The position numbers and the translations under genes are program-made. From CAJCJE01 sp035948315 (GTDB lineage Bacteria; Actinomycetota; Actinomycetes; Mycobacteriales; Pseudonocardiaceae): 64,000 bases of DNA. The stretch's first letter is position 1; every line of letters begins with the position of its first letter. The stretch covers positions 1 to 64,000 of the forward strand of contig DASZJG010000045.1 of the NCBI GenBank assembly GCA_035948315.1, in the 5' to 3' direction. This document shows, one piece after another, positions 32,624-42,247 of the stretch. Under the pieces are notes generated by a model. That model had not been told where the DNA came from. It did not search any database and saw only the letters and a program-made list of their open reading frames with translations.

Positions 32624-33615
32624 CGGTGGTCGGCGGCGGCGTGGCAGGCGCGCTGCTCGCGTGGCGCCTGCGCACCGTCGCCGTCGACCTGTTCACCGCG
32701 CCGACCAACGACGCGACCGGCGCCTCCGGTGGCCTGGTGCGCGGCTTCGACGGCTCTCGGCTCGCCGCGGAGAGCCTGGTCGAACTGCTCGCCGACCCGC
32801 GTCTGCGCGAAGCCGCCGACTATCACGAGATCGGCTCGCTCTACCTGCGTTCCGCCGACCCGAGTCCCGCGCTCGGCGTTCTCGACGAACTGCTGCCCGG
32901 GTCGGCCAGCGTGCTCAGCGAGGCGGAAGTCCGCGCCAGGTACCCGTTCCGCGACCTGCCCTCCGGTACCGGCGCGGTGGTCGAGCGGCGGGCGGGTTAC
33001 CTCTCGCCTGCCGCGCTGCGTACCGCCGCGCTTGGCTGGGTCGCGGAGGCCGGCGCGGTGATCCGGTCGGTGCCGGTGGTCGGCGTCGCGCCGTATCCGG
33101 CGCTGCGCCTCGCGGACGGGAGCACCGAGGAGTACGACGCGGTGGTCATCGCGACCGGCGCGTGGACGCCCGCACTGCTCGCCGCCAGCGGCCTGGCCAC
33201 GGGGAGCCTGACAACAAAGCAGATCCAGTACGCGGTCTACGCGACCAGACCCGATGGCATCTGTGCGTTCGTGGACGACGAGACCGGCCTGTACGGGCGA
33301 CCGTTCGGCGAGCGCGGTTTCCTGCTCGGCCTCCCGTGCGATCGCTGGCACGTCAACCCGGCCCGGCTCGAACCGGACACCGGCCTCGTTTCCCGGACCG
33401 CCGAAGTAGCCGGCAAGATGTTCGGCTGGCCGCTGGCCGATGATCGGCCACTTCGGACAGTGGTGGCCGCGGACTGCTATCACGACCAAGCGGGTCTCGC
33501 GCTGCGCCCGGTCGTTCGGCGCACGTCGGTGTTCACCTTCACCGGCGGTTCGGGCGGTGCGGCCAAGACCGTGCTCGCGGCCAGTCGCCAGGCCACCGTT
33601 GCCTTGCTCGGTTAG
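32614..33615 (+). CDS. FAD-dependent DAO-family oxidase, candidate hydrazine-intermediate oxidase
   Basis: The protein has 333 residues. The FAD motif is VVGGGVAGALLAWRL at the N-terminus, and the C-terminal FAD contact is FTFTGGSGGAAKTVLA. It belongs to the glycine/D-amino acid oxidase family. In the triacsin route, as I recall it, a DAO-type enzyme (Tri27) oxidises the lysine-glycine hydrazine to free hydrazinoacetate. A matching role here is an inference from context. It could also oxidise a carrier-bound or free amino acid. The start overlaps the M1 homologue by ten bases, so the two are made together. Confidence 0.83.
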   Translation: MRIAVVGGGVAGALLAWRLRTVAVDLFTAPTNDATGASGGLVRGFDGSRLAAESLVELLADPRLREAADYHEIGSLYLRSADPSPALGVLDELLPGSASVLSEAEVRARYPFRDLPSGTGAVVERRAGYLSPAALRTAALGWVAEAGAVIRSVPVVGVAPYPALRLADGSTEEYDAVVIATGAWTPALLAASGLATGSLTTKQIQYAVYATRPDGICAFVDDETGLYGRPFGERGFLLGLPCDRWHVNPARLEPDTGLVSRTAEVAGKMFGWPLADDRPLRTVVAADCYHDQAGLALRPVVRRTSVFTFTGGSGGAAKTVLAASRQATVALLG

Positions 33616-34019
33616 CCGTACTGGACCAGTTCGACGAGCAGACCGGCCGGCCTGGGCAGATAGGTGAACGCGACCAGCATGTCCGACCTGGCGCCCGCGC
33701 ACGGCGCCAGGTCGACCGGCCGGAAACCGGCCGCGCGCAACCGATCCAGCTCACCGTCGATGTCGTCGACCTCGACAGCGACGTGGTGCAGGCCGGGGCC
33801 GTTGCGGCTCAGGTGCCCGTCGAGCACGGAACCCGGCTCGGCGGGCGACACCAGTTCGATCATGGGCTCGCCGGCCTCGGCGCGCCAGAACTCGCACGCC
33901 GTCCGGTAGGAATCGGCGATGCCCTCGTCTATTTTGGACATTCCGAGTGCGCCGAGGAACGGGGCGAGGGCCGATGGCTCGCCGGTCACGACTCCGATGT
34001 GGTCGATGCGCAGGATCAC
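33612..34019 (-). CDS. VOC-superfamily (glyoxalase / methylmalonyl-CoA epimerase-like) protein
   Basis: The protein has 135 residues in two beta-alpha-beta-beta-beta units. Metal-binding positions are visible in RIDHIGVV (His), MIELVSP (Glu), GLHHVAVEVDDID (His) and LLVELVQ (Glu). This is the pattern of methylmalonyl-CoA epimerase-like VOC proteins. It is encoded on the minus strand inside a plus-strand set and converges on the DAO gene with a 4-base overlap. It could be an epimerase, a dioxygenase or a resistance binding protein. The substrate is unknown. Confidence 0.75.
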   Translation of the reverse strand: MILRIDHIGVVTGEPSALAPFLGALGMSKIDEGIADSYRTACEFWRAEAGEPMIELVSPAEPGSVLDGHLSRNGPGLHHVAVEVDDIDGELDRLRAAGFRPVDLAPCAGARSDMLVAFTYLPRPAGLLVELVQYG

Positions 34020-34064
34020 CGTTGCACACTATCGAATTTCGGCGCGGTCGGGTTGGCTGAAGGC

Positions 34065-35303
34065 ATGGTGCTGCAACGTATCGAAGCGCGATCGCTGATT
34101 CCCGGCCGAGGCGCGCCCATCCACGACGGCGTCGTCGTGCTCGACGACGACACGATCAGCTATGCCGGTTCGGCGGACGACGCGCCGGAAACGACTGATG
34201 CCGAGGTGATCCTGGCGGACACCGTGCTGCCGGGACTGTGGGACTGCCACGGCCACTTCATGGGTCTGCGATCCGCGGACCTGACCCTGCTGCCGCAGGA
34301 GTCGATCGCGCTGCGCGCCGCGCGGTGCGTGCCGGACCTACGGGCCGCGCTGGATGCCGGCGTCACCTCGGTACGTGAGGTCGGTGGCCTCGGCGTGCAT
34401 CTGGCCCGCGCCATCGACGAGGGCATCATCGACGGCCCCACCATCTATCCGGCCGGCACCGCGTTGTCCGCGACCGGCGGCCATGGCGACCTGCACAGCT
34501 ATCCGGTGCCGTGGATCGCCGACTTTGGCCATGTCGGCGGCGAGCTGCGGCTGGCCGACGGGCCCGCCGAATGCGCGAAGGCCGCGCGCGAGCAGCTGCG
34601 GCACAACGCCAAGCTCATCAAGGTGTTCGCCTCCGGCGGGGTGCTGTCCGAAGTGGACCACCCGATGCACCAGCAGTTCACCTTGGCCGAACTGCGTGCG
34701 ATCGTCGAGGTCGCCGGCATGGCCGAGCGGGTGGTCGCCGCGCACTGCCACGGCAAGGCCGGCATGATGGCGGCGCTGGAGGCCGGCGTGCGCACCATCG
34801 AGCACGGGACCTATCTGGATGAGGAGGTCGCCGACGCGATGCGCGAGACCGGCGCCATCCTGGTGCCGGCCCGCACCATCGTCATCGAGCTGCTGGAGAG
34901 CAAACTCCTGCCGCCGTACGCGGAAGCGAAGATGATCGAGGTCGCCGAGCGGCACGGCGAGGCCATCGCGCTGGCGCACGATCGCGGCGTGACCGTCGCG
35001 ATGGGCACCGACATCGCGATGAGCGGCGCGGACCTGCCGGACTCCTGGGGCCGCAACGGCCGCGAGCTGACCCTGCTCGCCGAGGTCGGCTTCTCACCGT
35101 TGGCGGCGATCGAGACGGCGACCGCGGCAGGCCCCCTGACGCTCGGCCCGCAGGCGCCGCGTTCCGGCCAACTGATCGCCGGTTACGACGCCGACGTGCT
35201 CACCCTGGACGCCGACCCGCTGGCCGACCTGAGCGTGCTGACCGAACCCGCGCACATCACCGGTGTCTGGAAAGCCGGACGTCGCGTCAAGCGGATTGGC
35301 TGA
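34065..35303 (+). CDS. Amidohydrolase (imidazolonepropionase/prolidase-like, COG1228)
   Basis: The ATG at 34065 gives 412 residues. The metal ligands of the amidohydrolase TIM barrel appear in order: LWDCHGHFMG (HxH), KLIKVFASGG (Lys, likely carbamylated), AAHCHGKAG (His), TIEHGTY (His) and GTDIAMSG (Asp). This places it with Xaa-Pro dipeptidase-like members that cleave dipeptides or N-acylated amino acids. With the M20 peptidase that follows it could remove a protecting amino acid or acyl group from a pathway intermediate. An open frame extends upstream to 33783, but it overlaps the VOC gene and has no start signal. Confidence 0.85.
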   Translation: MVLQRIEARSLIPGRGAPIHDGVVVLDDDTISYAGSADDAPETTDAEVILADTVLPGLWDCHGHFMGLRSADLTLLPQESIALRAARCVPDLRAALDAGVTSVREVGGLGVHLARAIDEGIIDGPTIYPAGTALSATGGHGDLHSYPVPWIADFGHVGGELRLADGPAECAKAAREQLRHNAKLIKVFASGGVLSEVDHPMHQQFTLAELRAIVEVAGMAERVVAAHCHGKAGMMAALEAGVRTIEHGTYLDEEVADAMRETGAILVPARTIVIELLESKLLPPYAEAKMIEVAERHGEAIALAHDRGVTVAMGTDIAMSGADLPDSWGRNGRELTLLAEVGFSPLAAIETATAAGPLTLGPQAPRSGQLIAGYDADVLTLDADPLADLSVLTEPAHITGVWKAGRRVKRIG

Positions 35304-35305
35304 CC

Positions 35306-36652
35306 ATGCGAGAAAAGCAACTGCGTGCCGCCGTCGACCGTGAACTGCCGGCCGCGAGAAAAGACCTGGAACGCCTGGTCCGCATTCCCGGGATCGCCTT
35401 TCCCGGATTCGACCCGGCCCAGCTGGATCGCTGCGCGGACGCGGTCGCCGAACTGTTGCGTGGCTGCGGTCTCGCGGTCGAGACGGTGGCGGCCGGTGGC
35501 GGGCCGGCCGTCATCGGCGTCCGGCCTGCCCCGCCCGGCGCGCCGACCGTGCTGCTCTACGCCCACTACGACGTGCAGCCGCCCGGCGATGCCGGTCTCT
35601 GGGACTCCGATCCGTTCGAACCGGTCGAGCGCGACGGCCGGCTCTACGGCCGAGGTGCCGCGGACGACAAGGCCGGCCTGATGGCGCACCTGGTCGCGCT
35701 GCGCGCGCTCGGCGACGAACTGCCGGTCGGCGTGGTGGTGTTCGTCGAGGGCGAGGAGGAGAACGGCTCGGAGTCGCTGCCCGAACTGCTCGCGCGACAC
35801 CGCGACGCGCTGCGCGCCGATGTGGTGGTCATCGCCGACTCGATCAACTGGGCGGTCGGCACGCCCGCGCTGACCACCTCCCTGCGCGGCATCGTCAACT
35901 GCGTCGTGACCGTGCGCACCCTGCGGCAGGCCGTGCACAGCGGCCTCTACGGCGGCCCCGTGCCGGATGCGCTCACCGCGCTCGCCCACCTGCTCGCGAC
36001 CTGCCACGACTCGGCCGGCAACGTCGTGGTCGACGGGCTGGTCGCGGATACGGCGGACCAACTGGACCTGCCCGACGATCGGCTGCGCGCCGAGGCGGGG
36101 ATGGTCGAGGGCGTCGAGTTCATCGGCAGCGGCTCGCTGGTCGACCGGTTGTGGACGCGGCCAGCGCTGTCGGTGATCGGCATCGATGCGCCCTCGGTCG
36201 ACGACGCGGCCAACGCGCTGGTTCCGGTGGCGCGGGCCAAACTCAGCCTGCGGCTGGCGCCGGGGGACGACCCGGATTCGGCGTTCGCCGCGCTGCGCAA
36301 GCACTGTGCGGCCCATCGGCCCTGGGGCGCGTCGGTGACGGTGGAGTTCGCGGGGGCGGGCGCGCCGTCCCGCATCGACACCAGCAGCGACTACTACCAG
36401 GTCGCTCGGTCGGCGCTGCGCGACGCGTGGGACGGGGTCGAGCCTGCCGAGATCGGCATCGGGGGATCCATTCCGGCGATCAGCGCGTTCCTGGCCGAAT
36501 TCCCGGGCGCGACGGTCGTGGTGACCGGCGTGGAGGACCCGCAAACGCACGCGCACGGGCCGAACGAGAGCCTGCACCTCGGCGAGTTCGCGCGGGTCTG
36601 CCTCGCCGAGGTGCTGCTGCTCACCGGCCTTGCGCAACCACCAGTCGCGTGA
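35306..36652 (+). CDS. M20-family metallopeptidase (dipeptidase/ArgE-DapE type)
   Basis: The protein has 448 residues. It has the first metal motif AHYDVQPPG, the bridging Asp in GRGAADDKAG, catalytic Glu-Glu in EGEEENGS, a lid domain insertion at residues 190-310, and the last ligand His in DPQTHAHGPNES. All ligands are present, so it should be an active two-zinc hydrolase of dipeptides or acylamino acids. It sits two bases after the amidohydrolase. Such enzymes in clusters often release the final product from an amino-acid-protected precursor. Its 3' end overlaps the convergent NIPSNAP gene by 32 bases. Confidence 0.88.
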   Translation: MREKQLRAAVDRELPAARKDLERLVRIPGIAFPGFDPAQLDRCADAVAELLRGCGLAVETVAAGGGPAVIGVRPAPPGAPTVLLYAHYDVQPPGDAGLWDSDPFEPVERDGRLYGRGAADDKAGLMAHLVALRALGDELPVGVVVFVEGEEENGSESLPELLARHRDALRADVVVIADSINWAVGTPALTTSLRGIVNCVVTVRTLRQAVHSGLYGGPVPDALTALAHLLATCHDSAGNVVVDGLVADTADQLDLPDDRLRAEAGMVEGVEFIGSGSLVDRLWTRPALSVIGIDAPSVDDAANALVPVARAKLSLRLAPGDDPDSAFAALRKHCAAHRPWGASVTVEFAGAGAPSRIDTSSDYYQVARSALRDAWDGVEPAEIGIGGSIPAISAFLAEFPGATVVVTGVEDPQTHAHGPNESLHLGEFARVCLAEVLLLTGLAQPPVA

Positions 36653-36983
36653 ACTGGTCGAGTGATTCCTGGGGGAGGGTGAACACGGCGGTGTCGTAGT
36701 CGTCGATCATCGCGCCGACCGGCTCGTCGTACTTCGCGATCCACTCATCCGTCCGGTACAGGGACGCGGACAGCTCGACGCGTTCCTGTTCGGACGGAAA
36801 CGCGCGCAACAGGAAATAGCCGTTCTCGTTGTTGCTCGACGATCCGTGCGCGAGCACGGTGATGCCGATTCGGCGCATCAGCGGAATTGTTTCCTCTTCA
36901 CTGATTCTGGCGAATTCCTCCCTGGTTCCCGGTCGTAGCCTGAACAGTCGCATCTCCAGCAGCCATGGCATAGCGTCAGTCAT
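36621..36983 (-). CDS. NIPSNAP-family protein
   Basis: The protein has 120 residues from the ATG at 36983. A second ATG at 36971 fits equally. The fold is a ferredoxin-like dimeric alpha/beta barrel: LLEMRLFRLRPGTREEF is the typical NIPSNAP opening, and ENGYFLLRAFPSEQER follows. Members bind small ligands or act as small monooxygenases or isomerases. It lies on the minus strand between the M20 gene and the divergent SARP gene, with a 34-base gap to the latter. Confidence 0.75.
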   Translation of the reverse strand: MTDAMPWLLEMRLFRLRPGTREEFARISEEETIPLMRRIGITVLAHGSSSNNENGYFLLRAFPSEQERVELSASLYRTDEWIAKYDEPVGAMIDDYDTAVFTLPQESLDQFTRLVVAQGR

Positions 36984-37017
36984 CTTGTGAGTAGAGCATT
37001 GTGGACAGGGGCGCACA

Positions 37018-38829
37018 ATGGCGGCACGTTTTCGATTGCTCGGGCCATTGGAATTCTTCGACGGGTCGCGCTGGTGCGCGATCGGGGCGGCCAAACAGCG
37101 CGCGTTGCTCGCGGTGCTGCTGATCAACAGGAACAGGGCGGTGTCCGCCGATCAGCTCCTCGCCGAACTGTGGGGCGAGCAGCCGCCGTCGAGCGCGGCA
37201 GCGCTGCTCGCCGGCTACGTCTGGCGGTTGCGGCGCCTGCTCGACGACCAGGTCGGGCACGTGTTGGTCACCAAGGCACCCGGCTATCAGCTCGTGCTGC
37301 CGGCTGGCCGATCCGATCTCGACGACTACGAAACCCTGGTGGCCGACGGCAGGCGCAGCCTCGCGGCAGGCGATCTCGCGGCCTCGGTGACCGCGTTGAC
37401 GTCGGCGCTGGGACTGTGGCGCGGTGCGCCCCTGGCCGATGTCGCGCTGCTGCCGTCGGTGCTGACCGAGTCGGCGCGGCTGGAGGAGGCGCGGCTCGCG
37501 GTCATCGAGACGCGGATCGGCGCGGAGATCGGGCTCGGCCGGCACGAGGTGCTGCTGCCCGAACTCAAGGCGATGGTCTCGCGGTTCCCGTTGCGCGAAC
37601 GATTGCACGAGTACCTGATGATGGTGCTCTACCGGACCGGCCAGCAGGCCGAAGCCCTTGGCGCGTACCGGGACCTGCGGCAGTTGCTGATCGAGGAACT
37701 CGGCGTCGAACCGAGCAGGCCGCTGCGCGAACTGCACGAGCGCATCCTGCGCGAGGATCCGCTGCTCGCCGCGGTGGGGGAAGCCAGGCCGGCATCCGGC
37801 GTCGGGTCGGCATCTGGAGCCGGCGTCGGGTCGGCACCTGGCTTCGTGCCGCGCACGCTGCCGCCCGATGCGCCGGTCTTTGTCGGGCGGTCCCTGGAAA
37901 CGGCGAGAATCGTGGATCGGTTGAGCCGAGGGGTGGGCTGGTGCGCGGTGCACGGCATGGCGGGCGTCGGCAAGACCGCGCTTGCCGTGCACGCCGCGCA
38001 CCAGTTGGCGGGCCGGTTCCCGGACGGTCAGATCTATCTGCGGGCAGTGGACTCGGCCTGCCGACTGCTCGTCGCGCTGGGGGAGCCGAACCCGCCATCT
38101 GACGAGGAGCGGGCGGTCGCGCTGTTGCGCAGCACGCTGGCCGGCAGGCGGGTGCTGTTCGTGTTCGACGACGTGCTCGGCGCCGCGCAGGTTCGCGCCC
38201 TGCTGCCGGCGACACCGGGCAGCGCGGCGATCGTCGTGGGCCGGGCGGCGATGACCGAGGTCGACGCCGAGGGCCTGATCCGGTTGGGTCCGTTGTCCGC
38301 CGACGAGTCGATGGAACTGTTGCGCAGCTATGCCGGCGTTGCGGATGCCGAGATCGCGCGGCTGTGCGAGTACCTGCCGCTGGCGCTGCGCATCGCCGCG
38401 GCCCGGCTCGCCCGGCGTCCGGAATGGACTGTCGGCGAGTTGGCCGAACAACTGACCGATCCGGCTCGTCGGCTGGATCTGTTGGAGTGCGGCGGCCTCA
38501 GCGTCCGGGCCAGCCTGCTGGCCGGGGTTCGGTTGTTGGAGCCGGACATCCTGCGCCTGCTGGGCGGCCTCGACCTGCCGGTGCTGCGCACCGAGGCGTT
38601 GGCCGTGCTGCTCGCGGAGACTCCTGACGTCGCGGAAGGGATCGCCGAACAACTCGTCGACGCCGGACTGATCGAACCGCTGGGCATGGGCCGCTACCGA
38701 GTGCCCGAACTGTTCCGCTGCCTCGCGCTGACAACACCATCGATGAAACCGCGCAACATCGCCAGTACATCGCAGGCGAGAACAGTCAGTTTGCAGACGC
38801 CGCACCGATTGGGTGGGAGAAACACATGA
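37018..38829 (+). CDS. SARP-type pathway activator with BTAD and NTPase domains
   Basis: The protein has 603 residues. The N-terminal winged helix of the OmpR type (FRLLGPLEFFDGSRW to PGYQLVLPAG, residues 1-95) is followed by the bacterial transcriptional activation domain (100-245, ending EELGVEPSRPLRELHERIL). Then comes an NB-ARC-like ATPase with P-loop GMAGVGKTALA and Walker B VLFVFDDVL. A short repeat ASGVGSASGAGVGSAPG links the two halves. There is no TPR tail. SARPs bind direct heptamer repeats and switch on secondary-metabolite operons. The gene overlaps the downstream PCP gene by four bases, so regulator and NRPS genes share a transcript. Confidence 0.88.
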   Translation: MAARFRLLGPLEFFDGSRWCAIGAAKQRALLAVLLINRNRAVSADQLLAELWGEQPPSSAAALLAGYVWRLRRLLDDQVGHVLVTKAPGYQLVLPAGRSDLDDYETLVADGRRSLAAGDLAASVTALTSALGLWRGAPLADVALLPSVLTESARLEEARLAVIETRIGAEIGLGRHEVLLPELKAMVSRFPLRERLHEYLMMVLYRTGQQAEALGAYRDLRQLLIEELGVEPSRPLRELHERILREDPLLAAVGEARPASGVGSASGAGVGSAPGFVPRTLPPDAPVFVGRSLETARIVDRLSRGVGWCAVHGMAGVGKTALAVHAAHQLAGRFPDGQIYLRAVDSACRLLVALGEPNPPSDEERAVALLRSTLAGRRVLFVFDDVLGAAQVRALLPATPGSAAIVVGRAAMTEVDAEGLIRLGPLSADESMELLRSYAGVADAEIARLCEYLPLALRIAAARLARRPEWTVGELAEQLTDPARRLDLLECGGLSVRASLLAGVRLLEPDILRLLGGLDLPVLRTEALAVLLAETPDVAEGIAEQLVDAGLIEPLGMGRYRVPELFRCLALTTPSMKPRNIASTSQARTVSLQTPHRLGGRNT

Positions 38830-39074
38830 GCGATACCACGCTCGATCTCGACGCGACCATCGCGAGGTACGCCACCTTCACCTTCGACGACAGCACGCCG
38901 TTGCTCGACGCCGGCCTCGAATCGCTGGCCCTGCTGCGCCTCGCCGTCGACGTGGCCAGCGACGAGGAGGCCGAGATCGACGCGAGCCGGCTGGTCGATC
39001 TGCGCACCGTCGCCGACCTCAAGGGCTGGCTGACCGACATCCGCACCACCGTCCAGAACGGAGATCTGGGATGA
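38826..39074 (+). CDS. Stand-alone peptidyl/acyl carrier protein
   Basis: The protein has 82 residues and one carrier domain. The pantetheine attachment motif is DAGLESLALLRL, with Glu in place of the usual Asp before the Ser. It overlaps the SARP and C-A-PCP genes by four bases on each side. It probably holds the amino acid or acyl group that the downstream C domain uses. Confidence 0.85.
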   Translation: MSDTTLDLDATIARYATFTFDDSTPLLDAGLESLALLRLAVDVASDEEAEIDASRLVDLRTVADLKGWLTDIRTTVQNGDLG

Positions 39075-42000
39075 CCGCCACAGCGGAACGGATCATGCTG
39101 CCGCTCACCGAATCCCAGAAGGGCCTGCTCGTCGTCGACGAGCTGGTGCCGACCCGACAGATCTACAACCAGACCGGCCGCTTCGACATCGACCCGACGA
39201 TTCCGGTCGATACCGTGCGCGCCGCGCTGGTCGCCCTGGTCTCGGTGCAACCAGCGCTGCGTCAGGTCTTCTCCCGGCTGCCCGATCTGCACGCCTGGTT
39301 GCAGGCACCGCCGACCGAGGACGAGCTGCTGCTGGAACTGGTCGACGCGACGCCGGAGACCTACGAGGACGAGATCATCAACACCAGCGAGCGCATCGGC
39401 GCCGAAGCGTTCGACCTGGAGACCGGACCGTGTTACCGCTGGTCCTACGTGCGCAGGACCGACGGCGAGGACGCGGCCATCATCCTGTGCATGCACCACG
39501 TCGTCGGCGACGGCGTGTCGATCCAGCCGATCGTGCAGGACCTGGAAGCCGCGCTGAGCGGCCAACTCGCCGGCGACGCCATCGACCCGCTGCGCGTCTC
39601 GCGGGAGAAGGCGTTCCTGCGCGAACTCAACGCGCAGAACCGGGTCACCGCGAGTGAGGCGTTGGCCGAGCGGGCCAAGACCTGGGCCAAGCAACTGCGC
39701 GAGGTGCCGCCGCTGGTGATCTACCCGAAACCCAACCGTCCCAACGAAACCTCGTTCGGCGGCGGTCGGGTCGAGTGGCATCTCAACGCGGCGGACCAGA
39801 AGGCTTTCCAGGACACCTGCGCCCGGTTGAGTATCACGCCGTTCGTGTTGTTCACGGCGGTCTACGGTGCCGCGGTCGCGCGTCATGGCGCCGTCGGCGC
39901 CGCGTTGGTCGGGAGTCCGTTCATGGCGCGGCGCACCATCGGCGCGTTCCAGCTGTGCGGGTTCTTCGTGAACACGCTGCCGATCACCGTCGAGGTCGAC
40001 TGGGCGAGCAGCTTCGACCGGCACGCGGCCGGCGTCGTCCGGGACGCCATCGACCACTGCAAGTCCAATGTGGACATACCGTTCACCCAACTCGTCGCGC
40101 AGGCGCAGCCGGACCGGGCGAACAACCGCAACCCGCTGTTCTCCTGCATGCTGGCCATGCAGGACACCTTCGAACTCAAGCCGGGGTCGGTCGTGCGCGG
40201 CGTGCGCGAGGCCGCCAACGGCACGGCCAAGTTCGACCTGTGGCTGGGCTGCACGCCGGTCGACGGGCGCTGGCTGCTGGAACTGGAGTACGACCGCGAA
40301 CTGATCGCGCCCGCCGTCGCTGACGGGCTGCTCGACTCCATCCGGACCGCGCTGCGCAGGGGACTGGCCGACGGCTCGCGCACGGTGGCCGATCTGTTCA
40401 CCGACTCCTCGGCAGCGCCGAGCCTGCGCACCGATGGTTATCCGGCGACCGTGCCCGCGGCCACGCTCACCGAATGGCTGACCTCCTCGGCCCAGCGCCA
40501 CGCGGACACGGTCGCGATCGAGGACCCGAACGGTGCGCTCAGTTATCGCGAACTGCACGAGCAGGCCGAAGCGGCCGCGTACGGGCTGAGCCGGGCCGGG
40601 GTCGGCGCCGGGGACGTGGTCGGGTTGTGCGTTGACTCGCTGCGCGAGGTCACCGTGGCCATTCTCGCCATTCTCCGGTGCGGCGCGGCCTATCTGCCGC
40701 TGGACGCGAGTCTTCCCGCGGAGCGGTTGGCATACATGGTGACGCAGGCCGGCTGCCGGATGGTCATCGGCGACGCGGGCCCGCTGGCGGGTGTCACCTC
40801 GTTGCCGCTCGCCACGTTGCAGGCGCCTGCCCCGGACGGCACGCCCGCGCCGGCCATCGCCGCCCCGGACGCCGGCCGCGCCGCCTATGTCACCTACACC
40901 TCCGGTTCCACCGGCCGCCCCAAGGGCGTGCAGATGGGGCAGGGGCCGCTGGCCAACCTCAGCGCCTGGCAGATCGCCGCGCTGGAGATGGGCCCGCACA
41001 CCCGGTTCCTGCAGTACGCGCCGCTCGGTTTCGACGTCTCCTTCCAGGAGATCGTGCCGACCCTGGCGGCGGGCGGCACCGTGGTGTCGCGCGAGCCTGC
41101 CGACCGGCGCGACTTTCCCGCGCTCGTCAGGCGGATCGTGCAGACCAAGGTGACGCACGTGTACCTGCCGGTCGCCGCGCTGCGGCCGTTCGCGCAGACC
41201 GCGCTGTCGCGCCGAACGCACTTCCCGGCGCTGCGCTACGTCTGCGTCTCCGGTGAACAGCTCACCGTCGACGACGAGGTGCGCCGGTTCTTCGCGGAGC
41301 ACCCGCACTGCACGCTGGTCAACCTCTACGGTCCGACCGAAACGCACGCGGTGACCACCTACCGGCTCTCCGCGGCCGAGGACTCCTGGCCGACGCATGT
41401 CCCGATCGGACTGCCGCTGGCCGGTGTCGCCGCCTACGCGGTCGACCTGACCGGGCACCTCGCCCCGGTCGGCGTGCCGGCCGAGCTGTATCTGGGTGGT
41501 GCGTGCCCGGCGGAGGGCTACATCAACGATCCGGAACGAACCGCGTCCGCGTTCCTGCCGGACCGCTTCGCCGGCGTGTACGGCGCGGTCATGTACCGCA
41601 CCGGTGACGTCGTCCTGCGGGACGACCGCGGCCAGCTGATCTTCCTCGGCCGGCACGACACGCAGGTCAAGATCCGTGGCTACCGCATCGAACTCGGCGA
41701 GATCGAGGCCGTCGCCAACACGCTGCCGTCGGTCCGGCAAGCGGTCGCCGCCGCTCGGGGGGAAGGAGCCGACCGCGAACTCCTGCTGTTCCTGGTTACC
41801 GAGGAGGCCATAGAGGTGAACCCTGAGGAAGTACGTGCCCAGCTCGGGCATCGGTTGCCGCAGTACATGATCCCGGCCAGGGTGTTCGACATCGAGGCGG
41901 TGCCGACCACGGGATCGGGCAAGACCGACCGCGACGCCCTGCTCGAACAGGCCGAGCAGCGACTCACCGAAGCGGCCGCGGTCCCGGCCGGACCGGTCGA

Positions 42001-42247
42001 GTACGCCGACGACATCGAACGCGAACTCGCCGCGATCTGGGGCGAAGTCCTCGGTGTGGACGGGATTCTGCGCGACCGGCCGGTGCTGGCCTACGGCGCG
42101 CACTCGCTGAACATCTTCACCGCGCTCGCGCAGGTCGAGCAGCGGTTCGGCGTGACGCCGCCGGTGGTCGGCTTCTTCCGGCTGCCGACGATAGCCAATC
42201 TGGCCGAACTGGTGCGCCTCAAGCTGGAAGCCAAGGGGGTCGCGTGA
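39071..42247 (+). CDS. NRPS protein, C-A-PCP module
   Basis: The protein has 1058 residues. The condensation domain (about 1-435) has catalytic MHHVVGDGVS (HHxxxDG). The adenylation domain (about 450-935) has YTSGSTGRPKG (A3), NLYGPTETH (A5), MYRTGDVV (A7) and TGSGKTDRDAL with the catalytic Lys (A10). The carrier domain (about 970-1050) has YGAHSLNIFTAL. Aligned by eye to GrsA, the ten specificity positions read D V Q Y C S L A V K. The first three match the proline code, the rest do not, so I make no substrate call. This is the only complete elongation module in the window. All domains look active. Confidence 0.92.
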   Translation: MTATAERIMLPLTESQKGLLVVDELVPTRQIYNQTGRFDIDPTIPVDTVRAALVALVSVQPALRQVFSRLPDLHAWLQAPPTEDELLLELVDATPETYEDEIINTSERIGAEAFDLETGPCYRWSYVRRTDGEDAAIILCMHHVVGDGVSIQPIVQDLEAALSGQLAGDAIDPLRVSREKAFLRELNAQNRVTASEALAERAKTWAKQLREVPPLVIYPKPNRPNETSFGGGRVEWHLNAADQKAFQDTCARLSITPFVLFTAVYGAAVARHGAVGAALVGSPFMARRTIGAFQLCGFFVNTLPITVEVDWASSFDRHAAGVVRDAIDHCKSNVDIPFTQLVAQAQPDRANNRNPLFSCMLAMQDTFELKPGSVVRGVREAANGTAKFDLWLGCTPVDGRWLLELEYDRELIAPAVADGLLDSIRTALRRGLADGSRTVADLFTDSSAAPSLRTDGYPATVPAATLTEWLTSSAQRHADTVAIEDPNGALSYRELHEQAEAAAYGLSRAGVGAGDVVGLCVDSLREVTVAILAILRCGAAYLPLDASLPAERLAYMVTQAGCRMVIGDAGPLAGVTSLPLATLQAPAPDGTPAPAIAAPDAGRAAYVTYTSGSTGRPKGVQMGQGPLANLSAWQIAALEMGPHTRFLQYAPLGFDVSFQEIVPTLAAGGTVVSREPADRRDFPALVRRIVQTKVTHVYLPVAALRPFAQTALSRRTHFPALRYVCVSGEQLTVDDEVRRFFAEHPHCTLVNLYGPTETHAVTTYRLSAAEDSWPTHVPIGLPLAGVAAYAVDLTGHLAPVGVPAELYLGGACPAEGYINDPERTASAFLPDRFAGVYGAVMYRTGDVVLRDDRGQLIFLGRHDTQVKIRGYRIELGEIEAVANTLPSVRQAVAAARGEGADRELLLFLVTEEAIEVNPEEVRAQLGHRLPQYMIPARVFDIEAVPTTGSGKTDRDALLEQAEQRLTEAAAVPAGPVEYADDIERELAAIWGEVLGVDGILRDRPVLAYGAHSLNIFTALAQVEQRFGVTPPVVGFFRLPTIANLAELVRLKLEAKGVA

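Noticed and set aside
38786..42103. 1105-codon minus-strand frame opposite the NRPS module
   Set aside because: The plus strand encodes clear C, A and PCP motifs. The minus frame is an antisense shadow.
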